A DNA stretch of 64,000 nt, taken from assembly GCF_001543895.1 (NCBI RefSeq), contig NZ_JYIJ01000018.1:732672-796671 (forward strand). Direction: 5' to 3'. The position numbers and the translations under genes are program-made. This document shows positions 26,689-35,780 of the stretch, in pieces (positions within the stretch are counted from its first letter, which is position 1; each line of letters starts with the position of its first letter). The notes below the pieces were generated by a model, which saw only the letters and a list, made by a program, of their open reading frames with translations, was not told the origin of the DNA and did not search any database. The stretch is from Carbonactinospora thermoautotrophica (GTDB lineage: Bacteria; Actinomycetota; Actinomycetes; Streptomycetales; Carbonactinosporaceae).

Positions 26689-27654
26689 CGTCTTGTCTCC
26701 GACCGTCGAATCTGTTCGATGCTGATCTTCCGCGGAGAGATGTGGTAGCCTGAGGCCCATCGCGGCTTGCGGGGGTGAGCCGGCTATGAGCGCCGGCTCT
26801 GGGGCGAGCTCACCGCCTTCGCCCAATTCCTGGGGCTGGCGCTGGGTCTGAAAAAGCCGCTGTGGCGGACCGGTCGCACCGTCCTCCTCGGCGGATCCAG
26901 GCTGACTTGACTGGCTCGAACATATGTCCAACGCGCCAGAAAGAGGAAGCCGTCGATGACCCCGTGAAGCGTGGCTACGTCTCATGGAATCTGCTTTCTC
27001 GCGCTCGCCGTATGTTTCTCAGATCCTACCGAAAAACCTCATTAGCGTGAGTCCCATTTGGCAGGTTAGTAGCAGCGAGCGTGAGCGAGTATGCGCGAGG
27101 ACACCTCTTCTTTAAGAAGACACCGATTCTTTAATATGCCTTTGTCGTGTGGTTAGGCATGCTGACGGTCCGCGAAAGACAAAGCTCCTGGTAGACGAGT
27201 CGGTTGACCGGGAACGAGCCGTCTGACACCCGTTGATTCGCCCGCCGCTATCGAGGCGTCCATTTTAACCATGATCTTCCTGGTCGGATGACTGATCAGG
27301 AGTCAGGTCGCGATTGGGCGCTTCGCGCGATCCACGGATTTATGTCCGATCCTCGTGCATGATGCGGGGCACTGTGGCGTTAAGGGCGGCTTGAGGATTG
27401 ACGCACGCCCTCCTCAAGGTTGAGTATTTATGCCGAGATGGTTCTTGGGAGCGCTCTCAAACCTGCCACGGCCCAAGAAGCGACAGCCATCTCCGGCCCT
27501 CCCACGGCTGTAGATCATCGGCTCCGACGACGACCGCCCGCTTCGGAACCGCTGCGGTAGCCGTGCGTTCTCCGTACTCGGCGCGCCCTAGCCCTGCACG
27601 CCCGCTGGGAAGTGGGATCTGACCAACGAGCGGTGCTCAGGCGCGCCGACCGGC
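26689..27654. other. Non-coding, AT-richer gap
   Basis: About 970 bases without a credible gene. The part near 27000-27160 is AT-rich, including TTTAAGAAG and TTTAATATG, and is a likely promoter zone for the second LAL gene. An inverted repeat CTTGAGGA/TCCTCAAG (13-base loop) lies near 27390-27420. This gap marks the right boundary of the biosynthetic cluster. Confidence 0.5.
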
Positions 27655-28359
27655 ATGAGTGCGCAGCCCGTGCCGTCTGCGCGGCACGAGAGGAGGAGCA
27701 CCTCGACGAGACGTCGGATAGCGTTTCTCACCGCTGTCGCGGCCGTGGCCGCCGGGGCCACGATACTGCTGGCTCCGAGCGCGGCGTACGCCCACGGCGC
27801 GATGACGTCGCCGGCCAACCAGACCTACGCCTGCTACGTCGACGGCCTGACCTCGACCGGTGAGATCAAGCCCAAGAACCCCGCCTGCGCGGAAGCGGTA
27901 GCCGAGGGCGGCACGCAGCCGCTCTACGACTGGTACGGGGTGCTCCGCTCCGACGGAGCCGGTCGCACCCGCGGGCTTCATCCCCGACTGCCAGCTGTGC
28001 AGCGGCGGCAACCCGAAGTACGCGGCCTACGACAAGCCGCGGGCCGACTGGCCGGCCACCACGGTGTGCACCGTGACGGTGAAGGTCGACACCTCATGGC
28101 AGGGCGGGTTCCAGGCGTCGGTGACGATCAAGAACACCGGCACCACGCCCATCGACGACTGGTATGTGAGCTGGACCATGCCGTCCGGGGTGACCATCTC
28201 CCAGGGGTGGAACGGCACGTTCATGCAAAGCGGCACCACAGGCATGGTGCATGCGCCGTCTTGGAACTCCACCCTCGCGCCGGGAGCCACGGCGACCGCT
28301 GGGTTCCTGGGAAGTAACCCCTCTTCGTCGCCGCCGACACCAACGTGACCTGCGGCTGA
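27655..28359 (+). pseudogene. AA10 lytic polysaccharide monooxygenase with CBM2, degraded
   Basis: The N-terminus is a secretion signal ending in AYA, then HGAMTSPANQTYACYVDG, the mature His-first start of an AA10 LPMO. After GAGRTRG an extra G shifts the frame; the second frame continues as FIPDCQLCSGGNPKYAAYDKP-like sequence to about WPATT. There it jumps directly into a CBM2 domain (VTVKVDTSWQGGFQASVTIK ... DDWYVSWTMP), so roughly the C-terminal 100 or more residues of the LPMO domain and the linker are missing. The CBM2 end is shifted again: the usual NVTCG-stop is one base out of frame. An intact LPMO would oxidise cellulose or chitin; this copy cannot. Confidence 0.85.
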
Positions 28360-28436
28360 CCGCCGCGCATCACGATGAAGCGAGCCGCCAGGCTCGCGTT
28401 CCCTCGCGGATCTCTCGGTGACCCAGGTCCGCGAGC

Positions 28437-28473
28437 GCTGGGTGGTGGGGCGAGACCCGCTCCACCACCCAGC
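28437..28473 (+). terminator. Hairpin downstream of the LPMO pseudogene
   Basis: A perfect 12-bp stem (GCTGGGTGGTGG with CCACCACCCAGC) and a 13-base loop, about 80 bases after the pseudogene. It is a plausible terminator without a U-run. Confidence 0.5.
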
Positions 28474-28597
28474 CGGCTCGCCGGCTCGCAAGCCGTACGG
28501 CGATCAATGATCGCAGGTGAGGCCGCGGGGTATCCTGCCGCTCGTACGACAAGGCTGATCACGGCGGCGCGGCTGCCGCCGCGAACTGGGGGAGACC

Positions 28598-29272
28598 ATG
28601 ATCCAGGAGCGGTGGACCGCGGTCGACCGATACATCACCGACCTGCTCGTGCCGTCCGACCCCGCGTTGGACGCCACGCTCCAGGCCAGCGCCGCGGCCG
28701 GCCTGCCGCCGATCAACGTCTCACCCGCCCAAGGCAAGCTGCTGCATCTGCTGGCGCGCGCCCAGGGAGCGCGTACCATCCTGGAGATCGGCACGCTGGG
28801 CGGGTACAGCACGATCTGGCTCGCGCGGGCGCTGCCCGCCGACGGTCGCCTGATCACGCTGGAGGCAGATCCCAAGCACGCCGAGGTCGCCCGCGCCAAC
28901 ATCGCGCGCGCCGGCTTGGCCGACGTGGTCGAGGTGCGTCTTGGACGGGCGCTGGACACGCTGCCGCGGCTCGCCGCCGAAGGCCACGGCCCGTTCGACC
29001 TGATCTTCATCGACGCGGACAAGCCGAGCAACCCGGACTATTTCGCGTGGGCGCTCAAGCTTTCCCACCCCGGCAGCCTGATCATCACCGACAACGTGGT
29101 GCGCGACGGAGCGGTGATCGACGCAGACAGCGACGATCCCCGCGTTCAGGGGACGCGCCGCTTCTTCGAGCTGCTCGCCGCCGAGCCGAGGGTGAGTGCC
29201 ACAGCGATCCAGACGGTAGGCGACAAAGGGTACGACGGCTTCGCGATCGCACTGGTCACCGGCGATCAGTGA
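28598..29272 (+). CDS. Class I SAM-dependent O-methyltransferase (COMT-like)
   Basis: A 224-residue metal-dependent O-methyltransferase family member: ILEIGTLGGYSTIWLARALP (SAM motif I), LITLEADPKHAEVARANI, FDLIFIDADKPSNPDYF (metal/SAM), GSLIITDNVVRDG and DPRVQGTRRFFELL. Relatives methylate catechols and other vicinal hydroxyls. ATG has a GGGGGAG site 7 bases away. It stands alone, outside the terminator-delimited cluster. It could tailor the cluster product, but equally be a general detoxifying enzyme. Confidence 0.9.
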   Translation: MIQERWTAVDRYITDLLVPSDPALDATLQASAAAGLPPINVSPAQGKLLHLLARAQGARTILEIGTLGGYSTIWLARALPADGRLITLEADPKHAEVARANIARAGLADVVEVRLGRALDTLPRLAAEGHGPFDLIFIDADKPSNPDYFAWALKLSHPGSLIITDNVVRDGAVIDADSDDPRVQGTRRFFELLAAEPRVSATAIQTVGDKGYDGFAIALVTGDQ

Positions 29273-29286
29273 CGCCGTACCGGTCG

Positions 29287-29351
29287 TCACTCCCGGGCGA
29301 GCATCGCTTCTTCCAGGTCCAGTTCACGCAGGACCCGGCGCAGCACCTCGT
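29287..29351 (-). pseudogene. Remnant of the 3' end of a Na+/H+ antiporter gene
   Basis: The minus strand encodes VLRRVLRELDLEEAMLARE followed by a stop, nearly identical to the end (VLRRVLRELDLEEAMIARD) of the intact antiporter at 60043-61626. Nucleotide identity is high over about 60 bases, then stops. The rest of the gene is absent, so this is a scar of a deleted or recombined copy. Confidence 0.7.
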
Positions 29352-29634
29352 ACGCGTCGCCGAGCTGCTGCGCGGCGGGACCAGCGTCGACGCCGTCCTC
29401 GCCGCTTTGGAGACCTCCACTCCCCGTGAGGACGGCTCCCGCCGCACGCTGTGAGGGCTCCCCGCGGCCGCGTGATTCGCTGGCGGCGCCTCCGCGGAGG
29501 CTGGATTCCACGTTGCCTGACCTGTCCCCGGCGTTCGCGCGCTCGCGGTGGCCCCGCAACCACAACCATCCGCCGAAGCAGGGCCCCACGCGGGCTGAGG
29601 TGACTCGGCCCGCGTGCTGACACCGTTGCCAAGC

Positions 29635-29677
29635 GAAAGGGCCTCCGACCATATTTTGCCTGGTCAGTGGCCCTTTC
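29635..29677 (-). terminator. Terminator downstream of tRNA-Leu
   Basis: A compound hairpin: an outer 9-bp stem (GAAAGGGCC with GGCCCTTTC) and an inner GACCA/TGGTC stem. It begins 8 bases after the tRNA 3' end on the minus strand. Confidence 0.7.
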
Positions 29678-29684
29678 CACGTGG

Positions 29685-29769
29685 TGTCCGAGGGGGGACT
29701 TGAACCCCCACGCCCTTAACGGGCACTAGCACCTCAAGCTAGCGCGTCTACCTATTCCGCCACCCGGAC
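29685..29769 (-). tRNA. tRNA-Leu (anticodon GAG)
   Basis: An 85-nt type II tRNA. The acceptor stem GUCCGGG pairs with CUCGGAC (one G-U), with discriminator A and no encoded CCA. The anticodon stem CUAGC/GCUAG encloses loop UUGAGGU, giving anticodon GAG (reads CUC/CUU). A long variable arm (GCCCGUUAAGGGC) and T-arm GGGGGUUCAAGUCCCCC are present. This is not the UUA-reading (bldA) leucine tRNA. Confidence 0.95.
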
Positions 29770-30186
29770 ATGGTATGGACGTGGTTTAGCGGGGTGAATC
29801 CCGCCTGCTGGGTTTAAAGATACCAGGAGACCTGGGGGAGGATGCCAATCGGAGGTCCGACCCGCGAGCGGGCCAGGCCAGATCAGCACCAGCCGGGTTG
29901 GACGTGCTCCGGATCCGGCGGCCTGGCGGGCCGCGTGGGTTTGGCCGGACCCGATCGTGGTACTGGTCCGGCAGGGGGCCGAGGCCGTGGCCTGGCTCGG
30001 TGCCGGCCCGCCCGGGCAGTGCCACCGCGTCCGGCTCGTCCCGCGCGGACCGGAACCTGCCGGCTGGCGCTGGGGGCTACGGCGTGGCACTTCGCCGGAT
30101 CGGGGACCCGGCCGTCCGCGCGGGAGGGTTTCCCGCCGGCGAGGCGACCGACGACTGGGGTGAGGAAGCCGGGGTGATGAGGATCC
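29770..30186. other. Gap between tRNA-Leu and sugar dehydrogenase gene
   Basis: The 417 very GC-rich bases include the tRNA promoter side near 29770-29830, where composition is more balanced. I see no recognisable gene. Confidence 0.35.
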
Positions 30187-31353
30187 GTGGTCTCGCGCGC
30201 AGACGTGACGACGGCGGCTGGCCGCGGGCGCTGGCTGGCGGTGTACGCGGCAGCGGCGCTGCTGGCGGGCGCCTGCACGGGAGGCACGCCGCCGGGGGAT
30301 GACAGCCGGCGCCCGCCGGCGGCGGAGACGGCCGGCCCTTCGGCGGCGGCGCGACCCGGAATGGTGCGAGCCGCGCGGGTGCCGACGCCGCGAGTGGCGG
30401 GGACGGTGGCTGAGGGGCTGACCACGCCCTGGGGGCTGGCGTTCCTGCCCGACGGGAGCGCGCTGGTGTCGGAGCGGGACACCGGGCGGATCAAACGGGT
30501 CACCTCGGGTGGACAGATCATGACCGTCGGCCAGGTACCCGGGGTGGCGCCGGGCGGGGAGGGCGGACTGCTCGGGATCGCGGTCTCGCCGAACTACCGG
30601 CGGGACCGGCTGCTGTACGCGTACTTCACCGCCGCCGAGGACAACCGGGTGGTCCGGATGACGTACCACGGCGGCCGGCTGGGCGCCCCGCAGCCGGTGG
30701 TGACCGGGATCCCGAAAGGGCACATCCACAACGGCGGCCGGATACGGTTCGGCCCGGACGGGATGCTGTACATCGGCACCGGCGAGAGCGGCGACCGGCC
30801 ACTGTCGCAGGACCTGGGCTCCCTCGGAGGGAAGATCCTGCGGGTGACCCCGGAGGGCAAGCCCGCGCCGGGCAACCCGTTCAACCGGGCGCCGCTGGTG
30901 TACAGCTACGGCCACCGCAACGTGCAGGGGCTCGCCTTTGACTCGGGCGGGCGGCTGTGGGCGGCGGAGTTCGGCCAGAACACCTGGGACGAGCTGAACC
31001 TGATCAAATCCGGTCAGAACTACGGCTGGCCCCACGTCGAGGGGAAGGGGGACCGTCCCCGGTACCGGGATCCGGTCGCGCAGTGGGGCACCGCCGAGGC
31101 CTCTCCCAGCGGGATCGCGATCAAGGGCGACGTGGTCTACCTGGCCGCGCTGCGCGGGAGCCGACTGTGGCAGGTCCCGATCCAGGGGGACACCGCGGGC
31201 AAGCCGCGGGAGTTCTTCACCCGGGAGTACGGGCGGCTGCGCACCGTGGAGGTAGCGCCGGACGGGTCGCTGTGGGTGATCACCAGCAACACCGACGGCC
31301 GGGGCTCGCCGCGGCGCGGGGACGACAGGATCTTGCGCGTGGTGCTCGACTGA
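30187..31353 (+). CDS. PQQ-dependent sugar dehydrogenase-like lipoprotein (glucose/sorbosone dehydrogenase family)
   Basis: A 388-residue secreted beta-propeller of the soluble aldose dehydrogenase family. The N-terminus has a lipoprotein signal with lipobox LAGAC, then a Pro-rich linker. Propeller signatures are TTPWGLAFLPDGSALVSERD, GGLLGIAVSPNY, HNGGRIRFGPDGMLYIGTG, SYGHRNVQGLAFD and EFGQNTWDELNLI. Such enzymes use PQQ and calcium to oxidise aldoses outside the membrane. GTG at 30187 was chosen; in-frame alternatives are near. No PQQ biosynthesis genes are in the window, so the cofactor would have to be made elsewhere or scavenged. Confidence 0.88.
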   Translation: MVSRADVTTAAGRGRWLAVYAAAALLAGACTGGTPPGDDSRRPPAAETAGPSAAARPGMVRAARVPTPRVAGTVAEGLTTPWGLAFLPDGSALVSERDTGRIKRVTSGGQIMTVGQVPGVAPGGEGGLLGIAVSPNYRRDRLLYAYFTAAEDNRVVRMTYHGGRLGAPQPVVTGIPKGHIHNGGRIRFGPDGMLYIGTGESGDRPLSQDLGSLGGKILRVTPEGKPAPGNPFNRAPLVYSYGHRNVQGLAFDSGGRLWAAEFGQNTWDELNLIKSGQNYGWPHVEGKGDRPRYRDPVAQWGTAEASPSGIAIKGDVVYLAALRGSRLWQVPIQGDTAGKPREFFTREYGRLRTVEVAPDGSLWVITSNTDGRGSPRRGDDRILRVVLD

Positions 31354-31640
31354 CGGTCGTCCGTGGTCGTCGACGGTCGTCGCTGACCGAGCAGGTGCGT
31401 TGACCAGGGCCCGGGCTTGTAGAGGTGGCCCCTGCGCTGACCGCAGCCACCGCCGCCACCGGAGTCGACCGGCTCCCGGCGTGGGGTCCGGAGTCGGCTC
31501 GGCCGGGCCGGGACGTCCGTGCCCGCGCATCCCGGCCCACCGGGTCCCTCGGACCCTGCTACGGGCCGTTGGACCCTGCCGTTCGGTTCGCGGAACCGGC
31601 AGCGTGGACCCGGAGGATTCCGACCTGAGGGGAGGCTGCG

Positions 31641-34346
31641 ATGCCGGGGCTGCAGGTAGGAGAATCCGATGCGCTCACGATCACCGGGCGGGTCCTGCGG
31701 ATCAGGCCGGTCCGGGCCGAGGACCTGCCCGCGTTGCGGGAGCTGAACCGAAGGATCAGCGACCGCAGCGTGTTCCTCCGGTTCTTCGCGCTGAACCGGT
31801 TGGCGGCCGACCGGTACGTGGAGCAGTTGACCGATGAACGCGACAGCGCGCATCGAGGGGTGGTGGGGGAGCTGGACGGGCGGGTGGTGGCGGTCGCCAG
31901 CCTGCACCGGATCGGGGGAGAGGACCGAGCCGAGATCGGGCTGCTGGTGGACGACGACTGCCAGGGGGAGGGGATCGGCACGCTGCTGCTGGAGGAGCTG
32001 GCCGCCGCCGCGGCCCGGGAGGGGATCCGTGAGCTGGTCGCCGAGACGCTCGCGGAGAACGCGGCCGTGCTGCGGGTGTTCACCGACTCCGGCTTCGCCG
32101 AGGACTGCCGGTGGGAGGGCGGGGAGGCGCTGATCCGGCTGCGTACCGCGGCCGATCCGGCCTTCCTGGAGGCGTTGGACGAGCGGGAACGCCGCGCGGA
32201 GAGCGCGTCGCTGGCTCCGCTGTTCCGGCCGCGTTCGGTCGCCGTGGTCGGCGCCGGGCGGGCACCGGGTGGGGTGGGGCACGAGGCGTTGCGCTCGATC
32301 GTGGCCGGTGGGTTCACCGGCCGGCTGTACGCGGTGAACCCGCACGCCGCCGAGATCGCCGGCGTGCCGTGCTTCCCGGACGTGACGGCCCTGCCGGAGG
32401 CGGTCGACCTCGTGGTGATCGCGGTGCCCGCACCCTCGGTGACCGGGGTGGTCACCGCCTGCGGCAAGGCCGGGACGCGGGTCGCGGTGGTGCTGTCGTC
32501 CGGGTTCGCCGACGCCGGGCCCGAAGGGCGGCGCCGGCAGGCGGAGCTGCTCGCGGCCGCCCGGCGATACGGGATGCGGCTGGTGGGCCCGAACTGCCTC
32601 GGGGTCGTGGTCACCGACCCCGAGGTCAGCCTGAACGCCACGTTCGCCCCGGCCCGGTTGCGTCCCGGCCGGCTCGCGTTGGCCTCCCAGTCCGGCGCGG
32701 TCGGCATGGCGGTGCTGGATCACGCCGCCCGCGTCGGGCTCGGGCTCTCTTCGTTCGTCTCGCTCGGCAACAAGGCGGACGTCAGCGGCAACGATCTCCT
32801 GCTGTACTGGGCGGGTGACGAGCGCACCCGGGTGATCGCGCTGTACCTGGAGTCGTTCGGCAACCCGCGCAAGTTCGCCCGCATCGCCCGCCGGCTGGCC
32901 CGCGTCAAGCCGATCCTGACGCTGACCGGGGGCGTGACCCCCACGGGCGGCCGGGCCGGTCGCTCGCACACCGCCGCCCTGGCCTCCTCCGACACCGCGC
33001 TGGAAGCGCTGTTCGCCCAGGCGGGCGTGGTGCGGACGCGCACGCTGGAGGAGCTGCTCGAGGCGGCGCGGCTGTTCGCCGAGCAGCCGGTGCCATCCGG
33101 GGACCGGCTGGCCATCCTCGGCAACGCCGGCGGGGCAGGGGTGCTCGCGGCCGACGCCGCGCACCTCGCCGGCCTCACCGTGCCCTGCCTGTCGGAGGAG
33201 CTGCGGCAGCGGCTCACCCGGGCGCTGCCGGCCGCGCCGGCCGTGGACAACCCCATCGACCTGGGGGCGGCAGCGGCACCGCACCAGTTCGCCGCCGCGC
33301 TGGACCTGCTGCTGGGCAGCGGCGAGGTGGACGCGGTGATGGTGAACGTGGCGGCCACCGCGGCGACCGACCCGGCCGGGGTGGCGCGCGCCGTGACCGA
33401 AGCACACGCCCGGCACCAGAACATCCCGTTCGCCGCGTGCGTGCTGGGCGCCGCCGACCGGCCGTCGGGGTGGGCCGGCCAGGGCGGGGAGATCCCGGTG
33501 TACGAGTTCCCCGAGTCAGCGGTACGCGCGCTCGCCCACGCCGCCCGCTATGGCCGCTGGCTGCGCCGGCCACCTGGCCGTGTTCACGCCTGGCCGGTGG
33601 ATCTCGCCCCGGCGCGCCGGTTGGTCGACGGCTTCCTCGCCGCGCATCCCGACGGCGGCTGGCTCGGCTTGGCGGACGCGATACGGCTGCTGGCCTGCTT
33701 CGGGATCGAGGTCGTGCAGACGGTGCGGGTCTCCAGCGCCGAGGAGGCCGTCGCGGTCGCGGACCGGCTCGGCTACCCGGTCGCGATGAAGGCCGCGGTC
33801 CCCGGCCGGGTCCACAAGACCGAGTACGGCGGGGTGCGGCTGGGCCTGGGCACGGCGGGGGAGGTGCGGACCGCCTACCAGCGGCTCGCGGCCGGCCTCG
33901 CCGGCGAGCCCGGTACCGAGATCTTCGTCCAGCCCATGGTCGCCGCCCCGATCGAGCTGATCGTCGGGGTGACCTATGAGCGCCCCTTCGGTCCGCTCGT
34001 CGCCTGCGGGCTGGGCGGCGTCGCGACGGAGGTGCTGCGCGACCAGGTGTTCCGGATGCCGCCGCTCACCGACCTCGACGCCGCTGAGATGCTGCGGTCG
34101 CTGCGCTCCGCGCCGCTGCTCTTCGGCTACCGGGGCGCGCAGGGCGTGAACATCGGCGCGGTGGAGGAACTCCTGCAGCGGGTCGGCCAGCTCGCGGCCA
34201 CCCTGCCGGAGGTCACCGAGCTGGACCTGAACCCGGTCATGGCCGGCCCGTCCGGCGCGGTGCCGGTGGACGTACGGGTCCGCGTGGCCCCCGCACCGCT
34301 CGATCCTGAAGGCAGGCTGCGGGCGCTCACCTCCGTGCACCGCTGA
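31641..34346 (+). CDS. PatA-type protein acetyltransferase: GNAT fused to NDP-forming acyl-CoA synthetase-like domains
   Basis: A 901-residue fusion. Residues about 15-165 form a GNAT domain (RIRPVRAEDLPAL, DDDCQGEGIGTLLLEEL as acetyl-CoA site). The remainder is acyl-CoA synthetase-like: CoA-binding Rossmann (VAVVGAGRAPGGVGHEALRS), ligase-CoA (GPNCLGVV, LASQSGAVGMAVLDHA, NKADVSGNDLL), and a C-terminal ATP-grasp (GYPVAMKAAVPGRVHKTEYGG). The catalytic His of the synthetase loop appears as GRSHTAALASSD. GNAT comes first, the reverse of enterobacterial Pat and like Streptomyces PatA. It probably acetylates acyl-CoA synthetases in response to cell signals. Confidence 0.9.
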   Translation: MPGLQVGESDALTITGRVLRIRPVRAEDLPALRELNRRISDRSVFLRFFALNRLAADRYVEQLTDERDSAHRGVVGELDGRVVAVASLHRIGGEDRAEIGLLVDDDCQGEGIGTLLLEELAAAAAREGIRELVAETLAENAAVLRVFTDSGFAEDCRWEGGEALIRLRTAADPAFLEALDERERRAESASLAPLFRPRSVAVVGAGRAPGGVGHEALRSIVAGGFTGRLYAVNPHAAEIAGVPCFPDVTALPEAVDLVVIAVPAPSVTGVVTACGKAGTRVAVVLSSGFADAGPEGRRRQAELLAAARRYGMRLVGPNCLGVVVTDPEVSLNATFAPARLRPGRLALASQSGAVGMAVLDHAARVGLGLSSFVSLGNKADVSGNDLLLYWAGDERTRVIALYLESFGNPRKFARIARRLARVKPILTLTGGVTPTGGRAGRSHTAALASSDTALEALFAQAGVVRTRTLEELLEAARLFAEQPVPSGDRLAILGNAGGAGVLAADAAHLAGLTVPCLSEELRQRLTRALPAAPAVDNPIDLGAAAAPHQFAAALDLLLGSGEVDAVMVNVAATAATDPAGVARAVTEAHARHQNIPFAACVLGAADRPSGWAGQGGEIPVYEFPESAVRALAHAARYGRWLRRPPGRVHAWPVDLAPARRLVDGFLAAHPDGGWLGLADAIRLLACFGIEVVQTVRVSSAEEAVAVADRLGYPVAMKAAVPGRVHKTEYGGVRLGLGTAGEVRTAYQRLAAGLAGEPGTEIFVQPMVAAPIELIVGVTYERPFGPLVACGLGGVATEVLRDQVFRMPPLTDLDAAEMLRSLRSAPLLFGYRGAQGVNIGAVEELLQRVGQLAATLPEVTELDLNPVMAGPSGAVPVDVRVRVAPAPLDPEGRLRALTSVHR

Positions 34347-34431
34347 GATGGTCCCCTCGGGCCGAGGGCCGCATCGCCGTCGTCGACATCCAGGTCGGAC
34401 AGGAGCGTGTGGACAGGAGGGCACCGCGGGA

Positions 34432-35361
34432 ATGAACCTGGACATGGGTGGCGGGGTTCTCTCGCCGGCCGAGGAACAGGTCCTGGCGCGTGCCGTGGAC
34501 GCGGCGCCGTCCGTGCTCAACACCCGGCCGTGGCGGCTCCACGTCGACGGCGACGTCGTCGACCTCCACGCTGACCCCGCACGCCGCCTGGAGGTCATGG
34601 ACCCCCGGGGCCGAGAGCAGACGATCTCGTGCGGCGCGGCCCTGATGAACCTGCGTCTCGCCGCCGCCCACCTCGGCCGCGAACCGGTCGTCGAGTCGTT
34701 CCCCGACCCTGAAGACCCCACCCTGCTCGCGCGCGTCCGCCTGGACCGCGAGCACCGCCCGACCCGGGAGGAAGAGCGGCTTTACGCCGCGATCCCGACC
34801 CGGCACACCGACCGTCGCCCCTTCCGCGAGGAGCGGCTGCCCGCGCAGACGGTGGCGCTCCTGGAGGACGCGGCCTCGGCGGAGGGCGGCATCCTGCGCA
34901 TCCTCATCCGCGAGGAACTGCCCGCGATGCTCCAGGTGGCGCGTGCGGCTCAGGAACGCTACCGGGCGGACCCGGCGCTGCGGGCGGAGCTGGCCCGGTG
35001 GGTCGGTGGCACGCGCGGCCGCGAGTACGGCATCCCCGCCTTCGAACTCGGGCCCCGGTCGGGCGACCCGCTCGCCCCTGTGCGGGACTTCGACCCGAGC
35101 GGGGGTATCCCGCGCGGGGAGGCCGACTTTGAACGCGAGCCCAACCTCGCGCTGCTCTCCACCTTCTACGACGAGCCCGCGGACTGGCTGCGGGCAGGAC
35201 AGGCGATGCAGCGGGTGTTGCTCCTGGCGACCGATCTGGGCCTGTCCACCTCGCTCCTCACCCACCCCCTGGAGCTGGCCGACCTGCGCCAGTGGGTGCG
35301 CGACCCGTCGTTGATCACCGGCTACCCCCAGGTCATCCTGCGGCTCGGCCACCCACGGTGA
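34432..35361 (+). CDS. Acg-family (Rv3131-like) nitroreductase-fold protein
   Basis: A 309-residue protein of the Acg family of divergent nitroreductases found in dormancy regulons. Seen are VDAAPSVLNTRPWRLHVDGD, the FMN-fold segment QTISCGAALMNLRLAAAHLG, IPTRHTDRRPF and FDPSGGI...EPNLALLSTFYDEPADWLRAGQAMQRVLL (read in parts). ATG at 34432 follows AGGAGG; a GTG-type start upstream is less fitting. It is 85 bases after the PatA gene. Family members are hypoxia/NO-induced and may sequester flavin; enzyme activity is unproven. Confidence 0.87.
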   Translation: MNLDMGGGVLSPAEEQVLARAVDAAPSVLNTRPWRLHVDGDVVDLHADPARRLEVMDPRGREQTISCGAALMNLRLAAAHLGREPVVESFPDPEDPTLLARVRLDREHRPTREEERLYAAIPTRHTDRRPFREERLPAQTVALLEDAASAEGGILRILIREELPAMLQVARAAQERYRADPALRAELARWVGGTRGREYGIPAFELGPRSGDPLAPVRDFDPSGGIPRGEADFEREPNLALLSTFYDEPADWLRAGQAMQRVLLLATDLGLSTSLLTHPLELADLRQWVRDPSLITGYPQVILRLGHPR

Positions 35362-35780
35362 GCCCGCGCAAAAGCGTGCGGGTCGCCGCGTCGCTGGTAC
35401 TCCTGGCGGACAGGCCCCAAGACCCTCGTTTCCCCGGGCGAGCAGGTGGCCCGTGCGGGCCAGGCTACGCCGCCGACACCTCGGCCGCGGTCAAGTACTC
35501 TTGGACCGCCGCGGCGTCCGAGGCTGGTACCAGGTCCGGCCGCAGGGCGATCAGCTCAGTCACCGCGGTTCCTCTTCATCGTCTGCCGCAGCGAATGCAG
35601 GCCGGCGGCACCTGGGGGTGTCCGTACAGATCGACGGTCGAGCTACCGCGGTAAATCCGGTATTCACCGCTGCGGTCACCTAGACAAGCTCGGTCACGTA
35701 TCGCAGTCGCGGCTGCGAAGTCGCCTACCTGACGGCGGCTTCGGGAGGAGAAGGGGCCTGCCGCCCCGTTCCCGTGATCG
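35362..35780. other. Gap containing one possible micro-gene
   Basis: The 419 bases separate the convergent Acg-like and antiporter genes. The only coding candidate is the short minus-strand frame at 35465-35563. The rest shows nothing I recognise. Confidence 0.4.
35465..35563 (-). CDS. Possible 32-residue peptide, unknown function
   Basis: The frame starts at GTG with AGAGGA six bases upstream and reads TELIALRPDLVPASDAAA then VQEYLTAAEVSAA before TAG. The peptide is acidic and helix-like, with no family I recognise. It may be a fragment of a decayed gene. The good ribosome site is the main support. Confidence 0.3.
   Translation of the reverse strand: MTELIALRPDLVPASDAAAVQEYLTAAEVSAA

Larger units (their letters stand above)
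29273..29684. other. Gap with an antiporter-gene scar and a terminator
   Basis: The 412 bases hold a 65-base remnant of a Na+/H+ antiporter 3' end (29287-29351) and the tRNA-Leu terminator (29635-29677). No intact gene is seen. Confidence 0.5.

Noticed and set aside
26689..26985. N-terminal extension of the second LAL regulator
   Set aside because: The extra 99 residues are low-complexity, and ATG at 26688 has a ribosome site and begins at the ATPase domain.
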